NCBI GenBank assembly: GCA_903861195.1
Contig: CAIOTJ010000473.1
Span: forward strand, 1 to 64,000
Reading direction: 5' to 3'
DNA from: an uncultured Planctomycetaceae bacterium
Lineage (GTDB): Bacteria; Planctomycetota; Planctomycetia; Planctomycetales; Planctomycetaceae
DNA: 64,000 nt
Of the stretch, positions 39,693-48,216 are shown one piece after another (the stretch's first letter is position 1; each line of letters begins with the position of its first letter). A program made the position numbers and the translations under genes. The notes below the pieces were generated by a model that saw nothing but the letters and a program-made list of their open reading frames with translations, made no database searches and had not been told where the DNA came from.

Positions 39693-39875
39693 GGAGCCGG
39701 CACACCCAATGGTGCATTTTGATCTATCGGATACACAGCCGGTACGGATGAGGCGAACTGTGACGGTTCGAGCGGTTCCAGGGTTTCGGCATTGCGGGCT
39801 TCAGCGATTCTGTCGATTTCGTTAGGATTCGCGGCGCCAAGAGCCTCTTCCTGCCGTGCGACCACCACACCTGCA

Positions 39876-41174
39876 ATGACCAACATCATCACTCTGATTC
39901 TCGGTGGCGGCAAAGGAACCCGCCTGTTTCCCCTCACCAAGCTGCGTTCGAAGCCGGCTGTTCCGCTGGCGGGGAAATACCGCCTCATCGATATCCCGAT
40001 CTCCAACTGTCTGAACAGTGGGCTGAACCGCATTTACGTGCTCACTCAGTTCAACTCGGTGAGCCTCAATCGCCATATCAACCAGGCGTACAAGTTTGAC
40101 TTGTTTGGCGGTGGATTTGTCGAGGTGCTGGCGGCTCAGCAGACCATCAATCGCAGTGACTGGTACCAGGGGACGGCCGACGCCGTCCGCCAGAACATCA
40201 AGCGGATCGAGGCCCCCGGGATCGACTACGTCCTCATTCTCTCCGGGGACCAGTTGTACAGAATGAATTTCCGCGAAATGATCCGGACGCACCAGCAATC
40301 CAAGGCGCAGGTCACTATTGCTGCGCTGCCAGTGGATCGGAAACAGGCGTCGTCGTTTGGCATCATGAAGGCGGATGACACGGGGCGGGTCCAGAGTTTC
40401 GTCGAGAAACCGCGCACCTCCTCCGAACTGCAGTCGGTGCGGACCGAACCCGCCTGGATCGACCAGCATGGCATCGAAAGCCGGGGCCGCGATTGCCTTG
40501 CCAGCATGGGAATCTACCTCTTCAATCGCGACACCCTGGTGGAAACGCTGACGCAGCATGAATACCAGGATTTCGGCAAGGAGGTCTTCCCCGCGGTATT
40601 GCGATCGCGGCACGTGCAACTCCACCTGTTCGACGGCTACTGGGAAGACATCGGAACCATCCGGGCGTTCTACGAAGCCAATCTGCAGTTGGCGTCGGCG
40701 AATCCTCCATTCCAATTGATCTCACCAAGCGCTCCCATCTACAGCCGGTTGCGGTTTCTGCCCCCGTCGCAGTACAGCCGGGTTTCGGTGTCCAACAGCA
40801 TCGTGGCGGACGGATGCCGTATTGGTGAAGGATCGATCATCGAAAACAGCGTGATTGGTGTGCGCTGTCAGATCGGCAAGAACGTGGTGATCCGCAACTC
40901 GATCCTGATGGGTGCCGACGATTTCCAGACGCAGGAGGAAATCCTCGCGGATCAGAACGCCAATCGCCCCTCGATTGGAATTGGTGACGCCTCGATCATC
41001 GAGGGGACGATTGTTGACAAGAACTGCCGGATCGGCGCGGGAGCCCGCATCCGCAATCCCCAGAATATCCAGGATTACGGAGAAGAAGAGGATGTGATCA
41101 TCCGCGATGGAATCGTGGTGGTCTCCAAAGAGGCGGTGCTCCCCCCCGGCTGGTTTATGCCTGCCTCGGTCTGA
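39876..41174 (+). CDS. glgC: Glucose-1-phosphate adenylyltransferase
   Basis: 432 residues. It makes ADP-glucose for glycogen synthesis. The nucleotidyltransferase signature LGGGKGTRLFPLTKLRSKPA is followed by VPLAGKYRLIDIPISNCLNS, with the sugar- and phosphate-binding residues in GTADAVRQN and LSGDQLYRM. The C-terminal third is a left-handed beta-helix (VSNSIVADGCRIGEGSIIEN and the following repeats), the regulatory domain of GlgC. The start at 39876 (MTNIITLILGGG) matches the family. It is divergent from the TolC-like gene. The glycogen synthase and branching genes are not in the window. Confidence 0.95.
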   Translation: MTNIITLILGGGKGTRLFPLTKLRSKPAVPLAGKYRLIDIPISNCLNSGLNRIYVLTQFNSVSLNRHINQAYKFDLFGGGFVEVLAAQQTINRSDWYQGTADAVRQNIKRIEAPGIDYVLILSGDQLYRMNFREMIRTHQQSKAQVTIAALPVDRKQASSFGIMKADDTGRVQSFVEKPRTSSELQSVRTEPAWIDQHGIESRGRDCLASMGIYLFNRDTLVETLTQHEYQDFGKEVFPAVLRSRHVQLHLFDGYWEDIGTIRAFYEANLQLASANPPFQLISPSAPIYSRLRFLPPSQYSRVSVSNSIVADGCRIGEGSIIENSVIGVRCQIGKNVVIRNSILMGADDFQTQEEILADQNANRPSIGIGDASIIEGTIVDKNCRIGAGARIRNPQNIQDYGEEEDVIIRDGIVVVSKEAVLPPGWFMPASV

Positions 41175-41305
41175 CGCCGGCCTGAAGTCGTCGCATTTTC
41201 GGCCGTTTTCCCGATCGCTGCGCCTCGAGTTCGGGCAGTGCTCTGGGGCTGATCCATCTTCTCATCCCACTCCCTGCATGGAAGTGGCGGGGGCCTGATC
41301 TCAGC

Positions 41306-42661
41306 GTGGCGGTTGGATTGAACGCCCCCTCCCCGCGGTTGGCAATCTGGAGAACTGGTTTCCCGTCGAATGGGGGGGAATTCTCTGAACTCTTGGCCGT
41401 GATCTCCCACGGTCCCCTGCAACTGATCCTTGTTCCGTTGTTCTGCACCGCTGCAATTCGTCTTGGTTTGAATGGTCTGGTCGCTGTGTTATTGATCGCG
41501 ACAGGCCCGGCGCCCACCCTCTTCGTCCAAGCCGCCGAGCCCCCGACACAGGCCCCCGAGCCCTTGTTTCATGACAGCCACTTTCATCTGACCAATTATG
41601 TCCATGAGGGGCTCAGCGCCCGCCGGATGCTCGCGTTGATGGGAGACAAGGTGGGGCGGGTGGCCCTGTTTGACATCCCGCTGACGCAAAAATGGGATTA
41701 CTTCCTGAATGGCAAGCGCCGCCCAGAGTACTACCTCGAATCGACCTCCGAGATGTACTACTAAAGTTTTGTCGATGCGATGATCGCCCGACAGTACCTG
41801 CGTCTCAATGAGTCGGACCGCGAGCGTTTTGATCCCTTCACTGTGGGGTTCAATCCCACCGATATGAATGCCAGAGATCACGTCCGCCAGGTACTGCTGA
41901 CCTTCCCGGGGGTGTTTGTGGGGATTGGTGAGTTTTCCATTCACAAGGAACTCGTCACCTCCAAGATCGTTGGGCATGCCGCCAGTGTGAAGAACCCGGC
42001 GATCAATGAACTGCTGTCTTTCGCCGGCGAGGTGGGACTGCTGGTGATCCTGCATTGCGACATCAATGAGATGCGGGGAGTGGGAGCTCATCCGGCCCAC
42101 ATTGACGATCTTCGGGATATCTTCTCCAGGCATCCCGACGTCAACATCATCTACGCCCATACCGGGCTGGGGCGATTTGTCGGCCCGACGAAAACCCGTG
42201 TCGAACTTCTCGCAGACATCTGCGAAGACCATTCCCTCGATCATGTCTATTTTGACATCTCATGGGATGAGGTGGCGAAGTGGCTCGTCAGGGATGAGGG
42301 GACCATCCAGGCCTGGAGCCAGCTCATCAACCGCCATCCTACCCGGTTCCTGTTTGGCACCGATTCGGTCGCGCCCAAATCGCAGGAGGCCTACCTCAAG
42401 TGTTACGAAGACTATCAGCCGCTGTGGAAAGCGCTGACACCGGCCGCCTCCCGATCGGTCCGGCTGGCCAATTACGAACGGCTGGTGAACACCGCCCGGA
42501 AGAAAGTCCGGGCGTGGGAGGGCCAAAATCTCGACGACGAAGATGATGGCCCCATCGTGATTCCGTTTCCCGCCAAAGGGTCGACCCGGAAGGCCGCGAA
42601 TCTGACTCCCTCTCCGGCCCCCGCCGCCGAAGTACGCCTCTTGCTGCCCGCTCGCCGCTGA
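41306..42661 (+). pseudogene. Amidohydrolase (metal-dependent hydrolase) gene broken by an in-frame TAA
   Basis: Two open segments, 41306-41764 and 41780-42661, lie in the same frame and belong to one amidohydrolase_2-type protein of about 450 residues. They are split only by TAA at 41762-41764, in the context TAC TAC TAA AGT TTT; a Tyr codon is the natural reading. The first part has a hydrophobic leader and the metal motif HFHLTN; the second has LHCDIN, IYAHTGLG and FLFGTDSVAP, completing the TIM-barrel metal ligands. No good start codon with a ribosome-binding site is seen for the first part (GTG at 41306 or 41399, or TTG at 41393). A shorter product could start from ATG at 41780. It is either a recent nonsense mutation or a base-call error. 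Confidence 0.75.
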
Positions 42662-42698
42662 CCGGGATCATCGCCGGGGAACGAACCGCGGGTGGAGC

Positions 42699-44228
42699 TC
42701 AGCCGAGATCGCGCAGCGCCTGCAGCGGCTGGTCGTCGGGGACCGACAGCCCCCGCAGGTAATACACCGACGTGGCGAGCAGGTGCGGACGCCACTCTGG
42801 GGAAACCAGGGCCAGATCCTCAAACACCGCCGTCGAATACTTGTAGTGGTGCGCATCCGACTGCTTCCTTACCACCAACCCCTTGGCCAAGGTGGCGAAC
42901 GCGTTGAGATCTCCTCCGCGGCTGGCGAAAGCGTGCGCCTGGGCAGCCGCCTGGGACGGATCTTTCGCCAGGGTTTCAAAAATTGACCGCAGCGCTTCGG
43001 TCGATGCCGCTGGAATGTCGACGGCGGGAACCGCGGTGATCTGCTGGGGCCCCAGGCCCCCCTGCGCCCGCCCCATGAAGGTCCCAAACTGCCCCATCCA
43101 GGCCAGTCCCTGCAGCAGCAGCAACAGCCGGTTCTGGCGACCGGCCGCCATGTCGTAGGCGTACCTCAGGGCGTTCAATGAGGTCACCGTGTGAATCCCG
43201 TAAATTCCCGGCTGCCGCATCATCAGTTCCCCCGCCGCCAGGTGCGCCGCGTCCCAGATCGCTCCCGCCCCCACCCGGCCCCCCTGCAGCAGTTCCAGCG
43301 AACGGCCAATCGCCCGCGAGTACTCTCCGCTCCGCAGAATTTCCAGCACCTCAAGAGTCGCCGGCCGCTGCCCCTCCGCCCGTGTCCAATCCGGCGGCAA
43401 CTGGGGACCAATCTCCTGCACACGGGCCACGTTGGCCTGATACTCCTGGCTCGCAAACGTGTAACCGTTGACTTCCTTGTCTTTGAAATCGAGCAAGCCC
43501 AGAATCACCGACCGCAGTACCGGCTCGGCGTGTCGCCAGCCAATCACCTGCAGTGTCCGGTAAGCATTGGCGAGATAAATCGCCTTGTGGCCGATGTTCC
43601 GATAGTCGCGGGCACCATATTGCCACAGTCCTTCCATCACCTCGTGGGCTCCCCGGCTGCGGGCCAGGGCCGCGATCGCCCGGTCGGCCCGTGGCTCATC
43701 CCAGGCCCGCATCGCCTCATCCAGTTCCTGCCACGCCCGCTCGGGAGATGGCAACTCGCCCCGCACCGGACCCAGGCTGAAATCCCCCTGACGGGCATCC
43801 TCGGCCTGCGAGTTCTTGAATTCTCTCAGGGCCCACAACAGCGGCAAGAGCCGGTCTCCAGGGGCCACATCCAGACTCAATTGATGGGCCGCCTGGACGG
43901 CAAACACACAATGCAGCTTGAAGCCCGGGGGCTGGGGATTCACATTGCGAATCCCCGCCAGAAAGATCGCTGCCAGCAATTGGCGGGAAGTGGTTCCCTC
44001 TTTCAGTCGCGATACGGCCAGTTCCAGTGCCCGTTCGGCGGGGACCTGCTCGATCGCGCGGACCAGCGGTTCCAGATCGTCCGAGAAGATCACCGTCTCC
44101 ACCGTAGGTGGATTCTCCTCGGCGGCCTCGACGACCGCACGGGCCCAGCCGGGGAGAAAACCGGATTGGCCAAGGGCCGTGAGACCGCAGGCCGAGAGAA
44201 ACGTGCGACGGCGAAGTGAAGAATCCAT
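42699..44228 (-). CDS. Tat-type exported helical protein, family A copy 1
   Basis: 509 residues from the ATG at 44228 (M-D-S-S-L); a start seven codons earlier is possible. The N-terminus has a twin-arginine-like signal (SSLRRRTFLSACGLTALG). The rest is almost all helix, in repeated amphipathic hairpins, with no recognised domain. It is homologous along its length to the gene at 61334: GTTSRQLLAAIFLAGIR and YGIHTVTSLNALRYAYDMA have matching segments there. Three histidines, 106, 214 and 346, recur in that relative at 108, 214 and 359. Shared histidines in a Tat substrate hint at a metal or heme cofactor acquired before export, which is inference. It converges on the amidohydrolase and is divergent from the porin gene. 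Confidence 0.85.
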   Translation of the reverse strand: MDSSLRRRTFLSACGLTALGQSGFLPGWARAVVEAAEENPPTVETVIFSDDLEPLVRAIEQVPAERALELAVSRLKEGTTSRQLLAAIFLAGIRNVNPQPPGFKLHCVFAVQAAHQLSLDVAPGDRLLPLLWALREFKNSQAEDARQGDFSLGPVRGELPSPERAWQELDEAMRAWDEPRADRAIAALARSRGAHEVMEGLWQYGARDYRNIGHKAIYLANAYRTLQVIGWRHAEPVLRSVILGLLDFKDKEVNGYTFASQEYQANVARVQEIGPQLPPDWTRAEGQRPATLEVLEILRSGEYSRAIGRSLELLQGGRVGAGAIWDAAHLAAGELMMRQPGIYGIHTVTSLNALRYAYDMAAGRQNRLLLLLQGLAWMGQFGTFMGRAQGGLGPQQITAVPAVDIPAASTEALRSIFETLAKDPSQAAAQAHAFASRGGDLNAFATLAKGLVVRKQSDAHHYKYSTAVFEDLALVSPEWRPHLLATSVYYLRGLSVPDDQPLQALRDLG

Positions 44229-44464
44229 GACGCGTCTCAGGGGAAGCATGTCCGTAACGAAAATCCATCTTCCACTGTAACCGATTGGAGTGCCATCAAC
44301 AGCCTCGCGGCGGCCTGAGAGTCAAACCAAGCAATCCAGACAATTTGGGCAGACTCCACAGAGAGAAATCGGGAATTCCTCTTGTCGAGCCGGATCGGGA
44401 CTGGTATCAGCCGCTCTATGTGGGTCTGGCTGGCCCCGTTTCGGTCCGGATGCGAGAGCAGGTG

Positions 44465-45883
44465 ATGTACCGCCAGATTCGATCGTTCGCCCTGTGTCTT
44501 GGTCTCTTGCCGCTCCTCCTCTCGTCGGCCCGCGCACAGACTCTCCCCCCGATTGTTTCCCGCGATGAATTCGAGGGAGTGCCTCCCCAGTCGACCGGGG
44601 AAGCGAGTTCCTGGGATCAGCCATCCCAGGAGCCTCTCGACTGGTCGGCTGCCCCCAACGGCGCGCCCCACGCGGCAATCTCCCCGGCGATGCCGCTGTT
44701 TCCCGCCCAGTCTCCCGCCGATCGTACTGGCCCCGGGCACACGGTCTCGCTGTTCAATGAAACCAGCACGCTCAACCTGGGGGGGAATGTGTCGCTGGTC
44801 GGAATCGCCGCGACGGAAAGGACCTTCGTCCCCTGGAATCCATTGTTCGTAGTTCCCCCTTCGGGTTTTGGATACAACACGAACACGTTTGAAATGCACG
44901 CCCGGCAGACCAACTTCCAGGCGGTCTTTACAGGGCCCGAGACGGGCGGGTTCACTCCGGGTGCGTTTTTGAAGCTCTACATGACGAATTCCAGCCTGAC
45001 CTCCGACACCTATGGTCTGCTGCCCGTGGTGGCTTTCGCCGATGTGAAGAATGATGACTGGCGGTTCGCGATTGGCCTCCAACCCGATCTGTTCGCCCCC
45101 CGCGATCCCGTCGTGATCCCGATTTCGCTGATGGGGGGGACCGGCAATTCGGGAACCTTCCGGGGCCAGGCGCGGGTGGAACACTTCGTCCGCCCGAGTG
45201 ACGACTTCCAAACCACGTTTCAATTCGCCCTCAGCGATCCCACGACCACCATCCTGATCGACAACAACCGCCGCTCCACCGAGTCGAACGGCTGGCCCAA
45301 CGTCGAGGGACGTTTGGCCCTGGGATTCGGCCCGCGAGAAGAATATCCGGGGGGTCGTCAGGAACGATCACTGGAGTTGGCCGCAGCGGGGGTGGTGGGC
45401 CAATTGCGCAACAGCCAGTTGATCGCCACGATTGAAGATGTCGAGGACGGAACGGTCATCCGCAGTACCATCGACGTATGGGGACTGTCGCTCGACGCCA
45501 AGTGGAATGTGACAGAACGGTTTGGCTTCATCGGCGAAGGTTACCTTGGCCAGGGACTGGGCAATTACGCGGCCAACATCTTCCAGACCTTCAACTCCAA
45601 AACCTATTCGGCGGTCCGTGGATCAGGAGGGTTTCTGGAAGCTTTTTACTATCTCCATGACCGGGTCGTGGTCCACGCGGGATACGGACTCGATGCCCCT
45701 GTCCGGGGCGATCTGGCCGCCGATGGCATCGCCCTCAACGACGCCTGGTTCTCCAGCCTGTTCTGGGATGTCACCAAGACCGTCCAACTGGGATTCCAGG
45801 CCGACTATCGCACCACCGATTTCATTGCCCTGCCCGACAACGACGCCATGGTGTTCTACACCCAGTTTCTGTGGCGTTTCTAA
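44465..45883 (+). CDS. Porin-like outer-membrane beta-barrel protein
   Basis: 472 residues. AGCAGG precedes the ATG at 44465, which starts a signal peptide (MYRQIRSFALCLGLLPLLLS, cut near ARAQ); Met at 44450 is an alternative. The mature protein alternates polar and hydrophobic residues in beta-strand style, with aromatic girdles and a C-terminal Phe (the last residues are FYTQFLWRF), the signal for BAM-dependent insertion. Strand-like blocks include NTFEMHARQTNFQAVFTGPE, WRFAIGLQPDLFAP and TVQLGFQADYRTTDF. It resembles DcaP-type or other planctomycetal porins, but no substrate can be given. Residues 25-80 are a Pro/Ser/Asp-rich linker before the barrel. Confidence 0.8.
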   Translation: MYRQIRSFALCLGLLPLLLSSARAQTLPPIVSRDEFEGVPPQSTGEASSWDQPSQEPLDWSAAPNGAPHAAISPAMPLFPAQSPADRTGPGHTVSLFNETSTLNLGGNVSLVGIAATERTFVPWNPLFVVPPSGFGYNTNTFEMHARQTNFQAVFTGPETGGFTPGAFLKLYMTNSSLTSDTYGLLPVVAFADVKNDDWRFAIGLQPDLFAPRDPVVIPISLMGGTGNSGTFRGQARVEHFVRPSDDFQTTFQFALSDPTTTILIDNNRRSTESNGWPNVEGRLALGFGPREEYPGGRQERSLELAAAGVVGQLRNSQLIATIEDVEDGTVIRSTIDVWGLSLDAKWNVTERFGFIGEGYLGQGLGNYAANIFQTFNSKTYSAVRGSGGFLEAFYYLHDRVVVHAGYGLDAPVRGDLAADGIALNDAWFSSLFWDVTKTVQLGFQADYRTTDFIALPDNDAMVFYTQFLWRF

Positions 45884-45913
45884 GCCCGTTGGCAAGGCCC
45901 GCACCGTTCGCGT

Positions 45914-46191
45914 TCAGATCCAACCCCGCCGCAGCAGCCACCCCTTCACCCCTTGGTTGAGCAGGGCGTAACCCAGCAGCGTCGGGGCCAGGAACACCCA
46001 GTACCCCGGGGGAAGCGCCGTAAAACCCAGAGACGTTCCCAGCGAGGTGTAGGGTAGCGCCAGGCCCACTCCGGTCACGCAGACTGACATCACCGCCAGG
46101 GACCAGGAAGAACGGCCCTGCAGAAACGGGACCCTGTTGGTCCGAATGATGTGGATGATCAGGGCTGGGTCAGCAGACTTTCCACAAACCA
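45914..46191 (-). pseudogene. mgtA: 3' relic of mgtA (Mg2+-transporting P-type ATPase)
   Basis: Only the last ~90 residues of a roughly 900-residue ATPase remain. In one frame WFVESLLTQ is followed, after the loss of one base near 46168, by LIIHIIRTNRVPFLQGRSSW and on through LGFTALPPGYWVFLAPTLLG to QGVKGWLLRRGWI at the stop. These are the last membrane helices of MgtA-type (P3B) pumps. The nucleotide-binding and phosphorylation domains are absent. It is cut at its upstream side against another decayed gene, so a deletion removed the rest. No function is expected. Confidence 0.75.
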
Positions 46192-46424
46192 GATCCGCAG
46201 GCTCCGCCGCCTGTCTCCGTCGTGAAGGACTGGGAGCTCGTCGCGCAGGCATTCCACGAACTGGCGGGGAGTTTAGACGGAAATGCATCAAGTCTTTCCC
46301 TTCGCGGAACCTCACCCAGCGATGAACGCCCGCCTGTGATTCGATCGTCAATCTCGGCCAGCCACAGGCGACTGGTGGTGAAGCCCGTCTTTTCGATTGC
46401 CGTGCGGAATTCAACTACGTCCAT
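46192..46424 (-). pseudogene. Frameshifted relic of a small gene overlapping the AAA+ regulator end
   Basis: Coding-like sequence continues through three frames: MDVVEFRTAIEKTGFTTSRL and WLAEIDDRI in the first, ESQAGVHRWVRFREGKDLMH in the second, RQFVECLRDELPVLHDGDRR in the third. Each switch is explained by one extra base, near 46346 and 46258. Joined, they give a charged protein of about 80 residues that I do not recognise. Its ATG at 46424 overlaps the end of the AAA+ regulator gene by 14 bp, so it was probably coupled to it before it decayed. A live gene rescued by programmed shifts is less likely because two shifts would be needed. Confidence 0.5.
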
Positions 46425-47991
46425 CCACCTTGGCCCGCACCGTCCGCCGATCGAGCTGCAGTCGTCTCGCGGCCTGTTCGAAACTTCCCAACCGCCGGTA
46501 GACCAGCCGGCAGTAGGCCTGAAGAAGTTCTTCGCCGGTCAGTTCCTGCCGCTCGATCCGCTGCGCCAGTTCGGCCACTTCCACAGACAGACCACCGCTT
46601 GAAAGATCTCCCCCCGCGGCACCACCAGGCTGGCCGGTGGGAGGAGGGTTGGGAATATATCGCCCGCAAATCATCACATTGCGGACACATTGTTCCAGCT
46701 CGCGGAAATTCCCCGGCCAGGGATAATCGGCCGACAGGTTCGCCCGCAGCCAATCCAGCACCTCGTTCGCCAACGCCGGAGTCTCTCCGGGCGCCATCCG
46801 GGCTACAATATAGGGGACCAATTGCTCCAGGACATCCGGGTTGTCCCGCACCTGCGACGCCAGAGACGGGGTCTCAATCACGTCGGAACAGAGCCGATAG
46901 TAGAGATCTTCCCGAAAGTGTCCCGCCACGATCTCCCGTCGCAGATCGCGGTTGGTCGCGGCAATCACCTTCCCTTTGAACTCGCGGATTTTGGTCTCTC
47001 CCAACCTTTGGAATTGGCGGTTCTGCAACACCCTCAGCAGCTTCACCTGGCTGGTGGCGTCGAGTTCCCCAATCTCATCCAGCAAGACCGTGCCATGATC
47101 GCCGCACGTCTCGAGCCACCCTATGCGGTTTCCCGATGCGTCGGTGAACGCGCCTTTCGCATGCCCGAACAGTTCCGACTCGACAAGATTGCGGGCGAAC
47201 GCCGAGATGTTGATCGCGTGGTAACTGTCGGCGGACTGTGCGGCGAAGCGTTCCTGCCGGGGATCGAACGGAATCGCCTGTGAAGTACCAATTGCCTGGG
47301 CCACCAGTTCTTTCCCGCTGCCGCTGGGCCCTGTGATCAGAGTGGTCACCTGTCGCATCGTCGGTGCCAGTCCCCGCCGATATCTCCGAAAGTCGTGGGA
47401 AAAGATCGACTGCCAGATGCGCGCCCTCAATTCGGCGGCGGGGACCGATTGCCCGATGACGCACTCGAAGATGTTGAAGAACGCCCGATAGACCTGGTGG
47501 AACAGTTCAAACAGCGCCACTTTGCGGGCCCGCGTGGGAAAGGGATGGTTCCCCAGTTCGAACCAGTATTCAAACAGTGGCGAAAACCGTCTCCAGGCAT
47601 CCCGGTCCAAGGTTTCCCGCTCCAGAACCGTAAAGTCGCGACGGCCCCACAAGTCGAACATCTCATAGAACAAAATGTAGACCACGAGGTCGTCGTAAAG
47701 CTGCAGCTCGCCGGCATCCCAACGGCCCCCTAGCCCGGTCTCGACAACCCGCAGTTTCTCGCGCGTCGACTCCCCCAGGGTCCGGGTCCGCTCGATCAGC
47801 CGAAACAGATTGGCCCGCCGCCGCACCATCTGGTCGGGAGTGTACGCCCAATATCCCAGTGTCTCTTCCACATAGTCTGCTCCCAACGCCCGCTGCTCCC
47901 ATTCCATCCGCTCGGGCAAGAAGGGATTCGCATGACTCAATTCGGCCACCGCCTGCACAAACGGCAGGTCCCCCTCAGCAAACAGTTGCAT
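46411..47991 (-). CDS. Sigma-54 activator-like AAA+ protein with unrecognised N-terminal domain
   Basis: 526 residues from the ATG at 47991, which has GGGAGGAG upstream. Residues 1 to about 205 are an alpha-rich domain (FYEMFDLWGRRDFTVLERE and neighbours) that matches no receiver, GAF or PAS domain I know. Residues 206-455 are an AAA+ core of the NtrC type: Walker A GPSGSGKE at 221-228, Walker B TVLLDEIGEL, the arginine-finger segment FREDLYYRL and YPWPGNFRELEQC. The sigma-54-contacting loop reads GAFTDA (280-285) instead of GAFTGA. A C-terminal Fis-type helix-turn-helix (AARRLQLDRRTVRAK) should bind DNA. It is divergent from the acyltransferase gene, whose promoter carries a sigma-54 site, a natural target. 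Confidence 0.88.
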   Translation of the reverse strand: MQLFAEGDLPFVQAVAELSHANPFLPERMEWEQRALGADYVEETLGYWAYTPDQMVRRRANLFRLIERTRTLGESTREKLRVVETGLGGRWDAGELQLYDDLVVYILFYEMFDLWGRRDFTVLERETLDRDAWRRFSPLFEYWFELGNHPFPTRARKVALFELFHQVYRAFFNIFECVIGQSVPAAELRARIWQSIFSHDFRRYRRGLAPTMRQVTTLITGPSGSGKELVAQAIGTSQAIPFDPRQERFAAQSADSYHAINISAFARNLVESELFGHAKGAFTDASGNRIGWLETCGDHGTVLLDEIGELDATSQVKLLRVLQNRQFQRLGETKIREFKGKVIAATNRDLRREIVAGHFREDLYYRLCSDVIETPSLASQVRDNPDVLEQLVPYIVARMAPGETPALANEVLDWLRANLSADYPWPGNFRELEQCVRNVMICGRYIPNPPPTGQPGGAAGGDLSSGGLSVEVAELAQRIERQELTGEELLQAYCRLVYRRLGSFEQAARRLQLDRRTVRAKVDGRS

Positions 47992-48154
47992 GTCGCTCCT
48001 CCCGGTTTTACGAAAGCCTGCCATCCACCCAACAAAAAACGACTGTCCACCCGACATTTCCTGTCAGCCACATACTACCCAACTCGTCGGACCGAATCCA
48101 CACAACAACCACAAACATATGATGCGCAAGAACTTAGGATAAATCGATTCAAAT

Positions 48155-48170
48155 TGGCACAGAGCCTGCA
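48155..48170 (+). promoter_or_regulatory. Sigma-54 promoter of the acyltransferase gene
   Basis: TGGCACAGAGCCTGCA has -24 GG at 48156-48157 and -12 GC at 48168-48169; only one base of the -12 TTGC differs (CTGC). Transcription would start near 48181, 36 bp before the start codon. A TGTC-N5-GACA inverted repeat (48044-48056) with another TGTC at 48062-48065, about 100 bp upstream, could bind the divergent activator. Confidence 0.6.
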
Positions 48171-48216
48171 GTTCTCAGCCCCGGATCTGGCTTCTCCTAC
48201 TGAAGGAACAGACACG

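Noticed and set aside
41762-41764. Stop-codon readthrough or selenocysteine at the amidohydrolase break
   Set aside because: The codon is TAA, not TGA, and no readthrough or SECIS-type context is seen; mutation or base-call error is simpler.
46411-47991. Classical NtrC-type response regulator
   Set aside because: There is no receiver domain or phospho-Asp site in the N-terminal 205 residues.
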